Shown: positions 36,405 through 47,499 of the stretch, one piece after another
How the letters are laid out: each line of letters begins with the position of its first letter
How positions within the stretch are numbered: position 1 is the first letter of the stretch
NCBI GenBank assembly: GCA_007844125.1
Contig: CM017564.1
Coordinates: forward strand, 28,327,158 to 28,391,157
DNA length: 64,000 nt
Direction: 5' to 3'
Source: Sinonovacula constricta
Taxonomy: Eukaryota; Mollusca; Bivalvia; Cardiida; Solecurtidae
Notes under the pieces: model-generated
Database searches by the model: none
Told to the model about the DNA's origin: nothing
The model's input: only the letters and a program-made list of their open reading frames with translations
Program-made: the position numbers and the translations under genes

Positions 36405-36660
36405 GTCTGACATTCTGTTTCACTCACTGTTTCAACTCATGGAATGGCTTTAATTGTAACCGGCTTATCTCTCTCTTCTTCCCAAGTTTAATTGCACAAA
36501 CATCTTCACCACACCAGAACATTATTTTTTTCGTTTTATGATCATGATACACATACAATATAAAATTTCCTCAATTTATCGTCTATCTAAATGTAAGCCG
36601 GTTAGAATTAAAGCTATTGGGTTGGAAGGGTGAAACAGAATGTCAGAAACACCAAAAAGA
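36405..36660. mobile_element. MITE, about 60-bp terminal inverted repeats
   Basis: GTCTGACATTCTGTTTCAC and GCTTTAATTGTAACCGGCTTA in the left arm are repeated inverted in the right arm (36595-36650). Total about 250 bp, with no coding frame. It lies just downstream of the putative DYDC promoter. Confidence 0.75.
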
Positions 36661-37169
36661 TAGATTCTTCTATTTAGCCGAACCTCTAGCTATCCTAGCT
36701 TGATAAAACATTTGTATCAGATTAATTCAAATGTCTTTCCAGGCTGCTATGGAGTAGCTTTTCAATAGTACTCTATTGTTCCAATAAAGCATGGAATATA
36801 AATTATATATTTAGCATGTAAGAATTTTCTTTTACATTTGTAATTTTATTGTTATGACAACTTATTTGTTATTATCTTATTGGCTATGGCCTGATGGTTT
36901 CAACTAGCCAAAACAGAATGCTTATTTAGCTGGCTGCTCAGTACTTTTTCTTCCATAAATGTATATATCTTTAAAGATTGTAATTGTAAACACAAATAAA
37001 CTGGTAAATGAGTAAAAATTGTGTCATCAGATTAGTTAAGGAATTTACTGACTTAAGTCTGGCATTAGTCAATTATTAGCTTTAACAAGTTTTTTTCTTC
37101 AATTTTTCATAATGTGGTGCTACTAGGAACGAGGGAATCTTAAACATTTTACATGGGATGCTTTTGGCA

Positions 37170-37700
37170 TAAATTTAAGAGAATTCCTGAGTGTGGTACA
37201 AGGGACTTGCTTTCTATAAAATGTATAAAATGAAGTCTATGCGTATGGATGCACTTCCACAGAATTATGAATCTTGGTGGAGGTATCCCAAACTGTAGAA
37301 GCATATGCAACATGTGGTCATACAAGAAACTTGTACGTAGCGTCTCTTACATTACTTGGGCATGAATCACTGTTTCTGTTAGACAGACCAAGGTGTTATT
37401 GGCTTTCTTACAGACTTTTCTAATGTAAGAATTCCGTGAGATTTTAGGATCTAGTGTAATATTTATTGGTGTGACACTAGATTGTTTAGTTTAAGGACTT
37501 GCCCAAGCACCTTATAAGACACACTTTTGAAGTTCATTTTGTTTGTAATTGTTATTGCCTCACATATGTTTGAATTAAAGCTTACCTGTATTAGCCAATC
37601 TGATGAGTCATTGCTGGCTGTGACATCACTCCATCTATAATGATCTGCTGCTGATTATTACTGAGGAAGTTTCAAATCCATTCCAGTATGCAATCCACTT
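37170..37700 (-). pseudogene. Decayed non-LTR retrotransposon reverse transcriptase fragment
   Basis: On the minus strand, pieces read FLSNNQQQIIIDGVMSQPAM (near 37620-37690; preceded by WI and a stop), then KISRNSYIRKVCKKANNTL (near 37400-37450) and HVAYASTVWDTSTKIHNSVE (near 37260-37320). These are in the order found in the palm, thumb and connection of Jockey/CR1-type LINE proteins. Stops and frame breaks show it is dead. The clade cannot be fixed by eye. Confidence 0.65.
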
Positions 37701-38383
37701 AGTTTCTCATTCTGATTATAGTGAGTTTTATAATGGCTTACCTTTGGGCCCACAAGTTTAGCCTCTCCTGGAAAATTGAGCATACATGCATAATTTGTTC
37801 CAGTTATTTCATAATATTATAGTATGTTTAATTATCTTATTTTTTGTTATTTATGTATATCAGGGACACATGCCCAAGAACCATGCTCTTTGAATTCAAA
37901 GCCACAGTGCTTCATTTTAGAACACTATAATTTTTTATAAGAGGCAACATTGTCATCAGAGGACTGATGTTCATTGATGAGATTTTCCTATCATTTACTT
38001 TATTTGGATCTACACTATTAATGATATTTGCATAATTCTTGTAAAGTCAAATGAAGCAAGCTATGGTTTAACAAAACTAAAAATAAAAATTAACAGGTGC
38101 ATGCAGTTTCTATGTTCAGTTTGTTCTATTGTTATTTTTCTAACTTAGGTTACAGCTTCTGTTGTATGTTATTCAGTTGTGTTAATTAATCAAAATGTCA
38201 AGCTTTAGAACTGTTCACTGTCATAAGTTATTTGCTTTGTACACATTTTTTATGTGATTTGTAGCCAAAAATTACCCATAATTAGAAATAAATAATTTTA
38301 ATGGCAAACAGTTTCCACTTATGCCTGCTAATCAACACTTATTGAATTTCATATATTTAATTGTTTGACAGATCAACATCAAG

Positions 38384-41300
38384 ATGGATACAATGTACTT
38401 AAAGAATGGCCTTGGTGATTGCCTCACCAGATGTTTGTCGGAGGTGTCTGAAAAGAGACCAAGGGATCCAATCGAGTACATGGCTCAGTGGCTGTACAAA
38501 TATGTTGAAAACAAAAACTACATAGAGGCGGTAAGTTGCCAGTGTTGATTGATAACCTTAAATCTAATATTTGAAGAGAAATTTGCTGTCAAAAGCACGA
38601 TGTTGATGATCCTGTTTTACTGATTGAGCTTCCTAGGCAGTTTACATGTTATCTCGCTTTCACCTGGCTACATTATAAAGTGGTAGTTAGAATTTTTTAT
38701 TTTATTATTACTGCATTGACAAAATTAACTTAAAAAGTATTATGAAATCATTCATAACATATTTGCCATTTTAAAAGTATCAAATTCCACTAAAACTTGA
38801 AGAACAATATAAAAAAGAGATGCATTCTGCAAGCCCATCTTTAACTTTATAGTCATTTATCTGAAATCATGTTTGCAATTCACTTTGTCTGTCTTGACTT
38901 TTCATAAATATTTTTTTATAATAAATGAATTTTCACATTTCCTTTCCTAAAAAAAAATCTACTCTTTCTGAGAAATACTCTTTTTCATTTACATGTAATT
39001 AAAGTGTTAATATAATACTTTATATCAAAGACAGGGAGTCTGTTTTTTGCCCCACAACAGGGTTAGTAAAGAGTTTCTATATTAAAAGTTTAGATTATTC
39101 AAATTCCAAAAACCCACAGTAGCCATTAATTTTATCATATAAACTGTTTGCATTCATCATGAGCACATTCTTATTTTAGAAAAAGAAGGAAGCACAAGAT
39201 TTAGAGAAACAACAGCAAGACTTTGAAAAGGAACTGATGCTGAAAGAAAAGAGACGAGAAGAAGCAAAAAAGATTGCTGAAAAAGAGGCGGAGAAAAAAA
39301 AGGTTAGTTATATTTTTATCAATTTTATAGGAGGGTTGTTATAAATTGTGTGTATGACATTATATTAACTTGAACCATATATATATATGTATATATATAT
39401 CTTTGTTTTCTTCTGTACAAAGTTTAGTAGTATAATGATAACAATAAAAAAAACTAATGAAACATGATGTGTTGTTTCTTTTCTAGTTGGAAGAGGAAAG
39501 AGCGAAAAAAGAGAACGTGTCACCTACAAAGCTGCCAGTAGTAATAGAAGCACAAGAACCATCAGACGAGTCCAAGTCTGATAAAAGCCCCAAAACAGAT
39601 GAGAAGGTAAGTATGTGAACAGGGTTTGTAATTGATCAGCAAAGCACTGGACAAAAATGGGTCATGATACAGGTTTGTCATTATCAGTATTGATGGGTCT
39701 TTATAATTCATATCATTACTTGCCAGCAATGAGCATACATGTGAACCTTCGTTGAGGCCAAAGTAGGAGATTTTCACTTGCAAAGTGGGAGATTTGTTAT
39801 TTTCATATAAACAAAGAAGGAAGTTTTTGTTTCCATGTAGGGAGATTTCTGAAAATGTGTAAAACATCCCTTGTTTATAAATAATTTTGAACCTTAAAGG
39901 TGGGGGTCTCCCTCCGAAAGTGAGAGAGTTCACAAATATGAATGTGACAATCAGAAAAACATTTACCCATCTATGTATTTGTTCTTTCTTGTCCTCTAAG
40001 ACTAACATGACCTTTGACCCCACTGACCCTAACAAATGGGTTTGAGGGCAAGTCTGGCCGAAAGATTCATCCTAGGTGGTTGGCCAACCAATCTGCGATG
40101 TGTCAAGTGTTCAATCCAAATATCAATTTCTTGGGCTTCACTCCATGATGTCAGCTAGAAAATACCAACAAGGCCAGACATTATACCCATGCAAGATACA
40201 CATTAAAACACATGACTTCAAAATCTGAGAAAAGGGAAGAGAACAAAATAAAAGACAAAACCATTTAAATACATGGCTGACCTCATTGAGTTGCTTTTAC
40301 TATCAAACATGTGTTGGTTTCCTCAGAAATTTGAAAGAAAACTAAAACCATATTTTGTCTGTAAGTTTCCACTTAACAATACTTTTGACTAGATTGCCTT
40401 TTATTATTTTTTTTTCATTTTAATCTTCAAATTTTACTTAAACACTAACTTCAGTAGTGTCTATTATTCTGTTATGATTTGAAAGCAGTCATAAAATACA
40501 TATTGAAAGAGTAGTAATCAATAATGTAATGAATGAAGAAATTATAGCTTGCAGTTTTTCTCTTCATTTCTTTTGAATGCAGATCGACTAGAGTTGAGTA
40601 AGTACAGATATTTGCAAGGCTGATCAGTGCTCAGCACAGAAGTTTTCATGTGCACTTAGATGTTTTTGTGAATGGTTACTGGCTGTTTAGTGGGTTCTGG
40701 AAATTGGTTTGGTTTTAATCTTGGTCTTGGTTAAAGAGTGCAGTTATGTATCAATGTTTATGTTGTTATTTGTCAGGGGGTATTATTATTACTTTTTATC
40801 AAAAATTTTGCAACACACTTTCACTTTTATCTGGCTTACTCTGATATGCCAAACATTAAATCAAAAGCTAAATGCATTTAGAATTAAAAAAAAAAATAAT
40901 GCATAACAAAGGGATTAAAAATAGGTCATCAGCATGAAAACAACTACCAGTATCTTATTTCTTAATTGAAGTATGATAGAAAAAAAACAACATTAAATGG
41001 TCACTTTATAAGTTACATTTTCATATTCACTAGCACATTAGTATAATCAGTTTCTTGCATGTTACTAAATTTTGGACATCATTTTTCACCAATAAATGTA
41101 CACATTGTTATAAAACATTTGCTGTTTTTATAAATTATTGCCATCATTTAATCCCTAATGTTAAGTCATTGGTGTCAGTATTTTATATTGGTAATCAACT
41201 TTTTTTCTTGTTTGTCATATATTTTAATTATTATTATCCTCTTCATTGTCCATTTTTCTGGACACATCTCTTCATTATTCATAAAACATTTATCAAGCTT

Positions 41301-42081
41301 GAACTTTATTTGTTAATTGGGTTGATCATCCCACCAACAGTATTTCAGTTATCTGGAGACAGTGTCAATTTGAAGCAGATAAAGTACTGCCTTCACTGTG
41401 TATAACATGCCGTGAACACCCGACATGATACCACACCAAGTCACATTATCCTGACACCAGCTTGAGCTTTAACTGAAATACCTATCTATACTTTTGGATA
41501 TATCTACTATTAGGGATAAAAGTTTACTTGTTATTTACTGTAAGCCTGCCCAGGCTTATGCTAATAGTGTAGATCCAGATCAGTTCACAGAAACAGCGAG
41601 CTGTCTGATCAAGAACTGCACTATTTGCTGCCAAGTATCATAGAACATCACACATTGACTTTGCATTAGGTTTTTAGCATATAACTAAGTGTTTAGATTG
41701 AGTTATTAACAAATGTAGTTGGCAACAGGCTAATAATGAACAATGAGAATACACTAACATCAAACTACTGACTGTCTTTATTGTAAATTAATCATAATTT
41801 ATGTTTTATTAAAAAAAAACGCTCTCACTCAAATTTGCTGAAAATAATGTAATTAATACAAGTTCCCTTTGGAACAATTGACAACATTGTGTTAATTAAT
41901 CTGTCATTCTCTTGTCCAGGGTGATGATGACAAGTTAAAGGAAGAGGATGAAGAGAAGGATGAGGAGGGGAAGGAGGAGGAAGGGAAGGAAGATGAAAAG
42001 GAGGAAGACAAAGGAGAGGAAGAAGAGAGTAAGCCTGATGCGGAACCAGAATCACAGCCAGATGCAGAAGAAGCTTCTTAG
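38384..42081 (+). CDS. DYDC1: DPY30 domain-containing protein, DYDC1/DYDC2 type, complete, four coding exons
   Basis: Exons: 38384-38530 (exon starts at 38372 after ttgtttgacag), 39180-39302, 39487-39606, 41920-42081; every junction is phase 0, total 183 residues (human DYDC1 and DYDC2 are 177). Residues 1-47 hold the Dpy-30 dimerisation motif, with GLGDCLTRCLSEVSEKRPRD and PIEYMAQWLYKY. Residues 50-97 are a Lys/Glu-rich coiled-coil helix. Residues 131-183 are a Glu/Asp/Lys low-complexity tail. Dpy-30 motifs bind amphipathic helices in COMPASS and in flagellar radial spokes and fibrous-sheath proteins; DYDC1 is linked to acrosome formation. The motif and the start MDTMYLKNGLG fit DYDC more closely than DPY30 itself. 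One invertebrate gene may represent both vertebrate paralogues. Confidence 0.88.
39736..39942. mobile_element. 205-bp MITE-like repeat, copy 2
   Basis: CATACATGTGAACC at the left, GAGAGAGTTCACAAAT at the right; body as at 31746-31950. In DYDC intron 3. Confidence 0.75.
41310..41462 (-). mobile_element. SINE-A 3' fragment, inverted
   Basis: Only the tail half is present (CCCACCAACAGTATTTCAG through CCTGACACCAG on the plus strand). In DYDC intron 3. Confidence 0.8.
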
Positions 42082-42262
42082 TGTGTCTGTTTTTCATCCA
42101 TCAGTCTTATGCACATGTATATATCATCATTGCTGTTGTAAACCTTCTGTTTGTCAAACTGGTTGTGTTGTTGTTTTCCCTCCTGACAAGATTTTTTTTT
42201 ATTTTTAATTACATATAAAATGGTTATCAGGTTCATACATGATCTGTTGTTGTTTTGTAATC

Positions 42263-42268
42263 AATAAA
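42263..42268 (+). terminator. Poly(A) signal of DYDC
   Basis: AATAAA 182 bases after the stop. Confidence 0.6.
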
Positions 42269-42269
42269 A

Positions 42270-44185
42270 ACATGTTTATTATCCCAATGTAAATCAAATA
42301 TATCCATGTTATTATAATCTTAACATGAACCATTTTCTTACAATTTAAATCAACATAATTATAAATAGACATAATTGATGTTTTTTGAAGATTCAACTTC
42401 AACAACCTTTTCAGTATTGGAAATGTATTGGTGCTTTACTAATCAATTTGTATCTTTTAAGAAAAATATTGTCCAATTTATATCACAAGTCATTTTAATT
42501 AGTTTTTTTTAGTTTGTCAAGATCAGTATGGACTAATGAATGAAAACTTTGCCTTGTTTAAAAAAAATATTGAAAAATGGACATGAATAATTGGAACATT
42601 GATGCAATAATCTGAGCATAGAAACGTAGCTTAGTTAAATTATTTCTCTCTAGCACATAGAAACTTTCAAGTCAAACTTGCCTAGAATTTGCCTCTCACA
42701 CTAGCCATACATTTGTTGTTTGTTGTTGATATGAAATTAAACTGAATTACCAAAATAGATTATTTTGTTGTTGTTTTTTTACTTCCACCAGTTTTAAGAT
42801 GAATTTCTACACCTTGTGTAATGTTATAATAGACAACCTATGATGCAATACTGGCATATACAGTTCCCCATTTCAGAAATGTTTAAGTTATCTCCCTTGT
42901 GGGAAGGTATTTTCATATACTTTATGTAAGAAATATAATAAATTCTATTTTTAATTTGCTTATTTTTTTAAAAGTGCTCTTCCTTTTTTATAAATTCTTA
43001 TCTCAATCAATAAGATTCTTTGTTTAGCACATGCTTCAGTAATAAGTGTTTTTCAAAATTCTGCAGTAACCATACACCTACCCACAAGGTTTTTCCAATG
43101 GTTAGAGTTAAGTCCACTTACATACAAAAAAACAGAGGGAATACACTTTGGTCATGCTGAAAACAAGATGTTAGTCCTGGGACAACAAAATATACAGTCA
43201 GTTGCCCAAGATAGTTACTGCCCATGTACTGGTTCTGTTCAGGAAGTGGGCAGTCAATAGAGATTAATATAAGCAAAATGAATTTGTTTCCCAATCATCA
43301 ATAAATAAATAAGATTATGTATTTGATTATTGTCCCTCAATTAATAATAGGTTTATTTTATAAGTACAGAGAAAGAATAAAGCAACTCAGTAATTTTAAC
43401 ACTTTTATTTAGTATAACAAATTTAAAAAAAACAACAGTAAAAATACATAAAAAGAATGACCAGAAACTCTACTGATGTCAAATATAGGTAGTGGTAGGA
43501 TGAAAATGAGAACAGATTCACCAAGAAGAAAAAACAACAACCAAAAAAACAATTTAAATACAGATAATTAACTTGACAAAAAACATGTGAAAAAACATCC
43601 TAACTTACCTACCTGTTTTAGTACTGAAAGACAGCAATCAACATAGTTAAAAAAGAAGGAAACTTGTAACTTACAACAGTAACTCTATACCAGATACCAC
43701 CAACAAGGGAGATAACACAAAGCCAATTAAATAGTTTGAGTTATGTTCCCTTCCAAACAGTAGAGGGAACTGAGAAATAGTGCATATTAAGGAGACTTGT
43801 TCAAAAGTTACAGTGATAAATACTTCAATTCCCAAATAACACAAAATTAACTTATTTTATAAAAATATTTATATTGCATATTAAATTAATCAATCTGTGT
43901 AACTTAGTGATACTTTAGTGATAAAGAATAAGAAAATGCCCAGTCATGATGAATCTTCCATGTTCAATCAAAGGGTAGCTAGATTAGTTCAAAAACGTTT
44001 TGTGGCTAGAGAAGATATGAACATTACTCCAAGTTACACACTTTGAAACATGGGCTTTTTTAGGGCCCAAAACAGCTGAAGATCTGTCAGCTATTCTAGT
44101 TCTAATTTTAGGTACAAGAAATCATTTAACGTCTTAGATTGTATTTCTCATGAGCAGGTGTGAACAAATCTTTTAAAATATGTGG
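42270..44185. other. Intergenic spacer without recognised features
   Basis: AT-rich, short open frames only. No exon context or shared repeat recognised. Confidence 0.5.
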
Positions 44186-44189
44186 GTGT

Positions 44190-44482
44190 ATTGGGTTGAT
44201 CGTCCCACTGACAATATTTCAGTTATCTGTCCACTTGAAGCAGATATAGTGCAGCCTTCACTATATATAGCATGCCGTGAACACCTGGCATGATACCAGT
44301 CACATTATCCTGACACCAGGCCAACCAGTCGTGGAACTGCCCTTATATTTGTTTGAGCGTTAGCAATGGAGTTATATCACTACCATTTTTATCAACTTTG
44401 GTACGTCGCATTCCAGGATCAAACCTGGTGCCTCATTACCTGCAGGGGATGCTTTACCGATTGCTCTACCAGGTCTGCTTTC
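44190..44482 (-). mobile_element. SINE-A, inverted, internally deleted
   Basis: Plus-strand order: GGGTTGATCGTCCCACTGAC, a short deletion after TTCAGTTATCTG, then the body to the head at CTACCAGGTCTG. The B box is decayed. Confidence 0.8.
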
Positions 44483-45544
44483 CAAGATATGATAGAGCCC
44501 TTCCATGCAGGCCCATAAAGATGATGATGAGCACATTAAACATAATTCTAGTCCATGCCGGATACTAATGCCGACTTTTCAGACTTTTTGCACTAGGCGG
44601 GTCATATGCAGCACCTGTGACAACTCTTGTGGCATGATATTGAACTTTCTGAGTTTGTCAATCTAATAAGCTGTGATGTCAGTAATCAGTCCATTACAAA
44701 AATCAATATTTTAAATGTTAAAGACATGAACAAGAAAATCTCTAGTAATTGTTGTGTTAGACGTTTTCTTATTCCTTCAAATTTCTCAATTTTGAAATGT
44801 GCAATTTTACTCTTTTAAAGAATGTGCATGTTCAAGTTTAAAGTACTTGTCATATTAATTTTATGAACACAACAGTCTGGCTCTTGATCTACACATGCTA
44901 AAAGTAGTGCTGTTATTTACCAAATAATCACCATCATACTATGATTCTTTTATTGTAATGTAATTTTCTTCTCCACTGTTTTTGTCACTATTTTTTTTAA
45001 TCTATCAATCTAAACATCAGGTACCGTATATATTTGCATATATATCTCATCATTATCATTTATGTGTATATTTTTATATGTATATTTAAAAACTGATATA
45101 TAGATATTGTTATTTTTTTAAGCTGTTTGCAACCTAGTTGACTGCAATGTTTTCTTGCCTGAGTGATTTAATGAGTTGTGTTTGTATTTTGGGGTTTTAC
45201 AGAACACTGGAGTTGTGTTTGTGTGAACCATTATGAAGTGAAGTTACAACTCAGTTCCCTGGGATCTATACGCTAAGCTATTAATTATTGGACAGATAGT
45301 GCAGGTACTGTATATTGACATCGGACTAGAAACTCTCCCAAACAGCAGATCATTGATCTATGAAGTCATGCCCAAATTGCGTAACAGGTACAGCCAAAAG
45401 AAAGGGTTCATAAAACGTCCTCAATAAATTTACTGTAAAACCTTTCTAGTGTTAAACTTTTCTAGTACAAGAAAAAGTCACACTTAATTTGAAGTACATA
45501 AAAGTCAGATTGTTTGTTATTATTTCAACTTACAGAAGCAGAAC

Positions 45545-45775
45545 CCTTTAATGTTAAAGTTTGGTAAAAAGATAAATTATGATGTGAAACTTTGGTGAAA
45601 AAAGGGATAAATTGATGTTAAACTTTAATAAAAAGGATAAATTGTGATGCTGAACTTTGGTAAAATAAATGTTGTTCTTTGGTAAAAAGATAAATTAAGT
45701 TAAACTTTGGTAATGACCCATCTTGATGTTTAACTTTGGTAAAAATATACATTTTGATTTTTAAAATTTGGCATA
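45545..45775. repeat. Degenerate tandem repeat, about 30-35 bp unit
   Basis: Recurring (G)TTAAACTTTGGTAAAAAGATAAATT with indels, about seven copies. Confidence 0.7.
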
Positions 45776-46015
45776 TCATAAAATCAATCCTAATTTTTTT
45801 AAAAATGTGCTAAAATGAATCAGTAACATATAAGTAGTAACAATAAATAAGAGAGCATAGTGTTCCTATATTGCTCACCTGATTGCCAAAAATGTTAAGA
45901 AATAGCAAGCAAAGCAATATAAGCAATAATTACTCAGACTGCAATAATTGCAACATTGTTGATCTGAAAGTATTCAAAACGATTAATTTTGTACAATCTG
46001 TTTCAATTGATCCAT

Positions 46016-47045
46016 GTGTTTTTGCCATGCCCCTAGCTGCCATAAGTTTAGACCAATCCTATTTTTAGAATCAGCTATGTCCCTAGCTGCCATAGGTTTG
46101 GACCAATTCTATTTTAAGAATTGGCCATGCCCCTAGCTGCCATAGGTTTGGACCAATCCTTTTTTTAGAAAAGGCCATGCCCCTAGCTGCCATAGGTTTG
46201 GACCAATCCTATTTTTAGAAGTGGCCATGTCCATAACTGCCTTGGGTTTGGACCAATCCTATTTTTAGAAATGGCCATGCCCATAACTGCCTTGGGTTTG
46301 GACCAATCCTATTTTTAGAAATGGCCATACTCCTAGCTGCTTTAGGTTTGGACCAATCCTATTTTTAGAAATGGCCATGCCCCTAGCTGCCATAGGTTTG
46401 GACCAATCCTATTTTTAGAAATGGCCATGCCCCAGCTGCCATAGGTTTGGACCAATCCTATTTTTAGAAATGGCCATGCCCCAGCTGCCATAGGTTTGGA
46501 CCAATCCTATTTTTAGAAATGGCCATGCCCCTAGCTACCATAGGTTTGGACCAATCCTATTTTTAGAATGGCCATGCCCTAGCTGCCATGGGTTTGGACC
46601 AATCATATTTTTAGAATGGCCATGCCCCAGCTGCCATAGGTTTGGACCAATCCTATTTTTAGAATGGCCATGCCCCAGCTGCCATAGGTTTGGACCAATC
46701 CTATTTTTAGAAATGGCCATGCCCCAGCTGCCATAGGTTTGGACCAATCCTATTTTTAGAATGGCCATGCCCCTAGCTGCCATGGGTTTGGACCAATCAT
46801 ATTTTTAGAATGGCCATGCCCCTAGCTGCCATGGGTTTGGACCAATCCTATTTTTAGAATGGTCATGCCCCTAGCTGCCATAGGTTTGGACCAATCCTAT
46901 TTTTAGAATGGCCATGCCCCTAGCTGCCATGGGTTTGGACAAATACTATTTTTGGAATTGGCCATGCCGCCAGCTACCATAGGTTTGGACCAATCCTATT
47001 TTAGAATGGCCATGTCCCTTGCTGAAATGGGTTTGGACCAATCAT
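46016..47045. repeat. 50-bp minisatellite, about 21 copies
   Basis: Unit: GGCCATGCCCCTAGCTGCCA, TAGGTTTGGACCAATCCTAT, TTTTAGAAAT; spacing is exactly 50 bp at 46323, 46373 and 46423, then 48-50. First and last copies are diverged. Each unit contains CCAAT. It lies between the 3' ends of DYDC and the UBX gene. Confidence 0.95.
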
Positions 47046-47214
47046 AACTTTTAACAATCTGAATAAGTGGACTTCTCACAAATACCAATACCATATATCA
47101 AGACTAGCTCTGGTAGCTTTTGACAAGAACATTTTACTATATAGCCATATATGGAAAAAAGCCATGCCCTGGCAGCCATGTAGACAATACATTAAACAAG
47201 TCATTAAACAACTT

Positions 47215-47220
47215 TTTATT
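47215..47220 (-). terminator. Candidate poly(A) signal of the UBX-domain gene
   Basis: AATAAA on the minus strand, about 280 bases after the stop at 47500. Confidence 0.5.
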
Positions 47221-47499
47221 GCCACTGCTAACGATGCTAGCTGTTTTATTGGCATATGCTCCATTGAGCTTACAGTAACAACAATAAAAAATCAATTAAG
47301 GCATGTAAAACAAAACTTAACAGATTTGTTTACAATAAGCACTTATGCATGTTATAAACATTGTACAAATTATGCTTGGAAAATAAAAATAAATGTACGA
47401 TATTTATGTGAAAGAAAACCAGATTTACAGAACAATTGACAGAAAAAACAAGCTCAGTAATGTTGTTTTTATCAATGTGTAACAAGAACTGGGAACTGA

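Noticed and set aside
39562..40035. 157-residue minus-strand frame
   Set aside because: Overlaps DYDC exon 3 and the 205-bp MITE, with no family resemblance.
41825..42097. 90-residue minus-strand Pro/Leu-rich frame
   Set aside because: Antisense shadow of the acidic final exon of DYDC.
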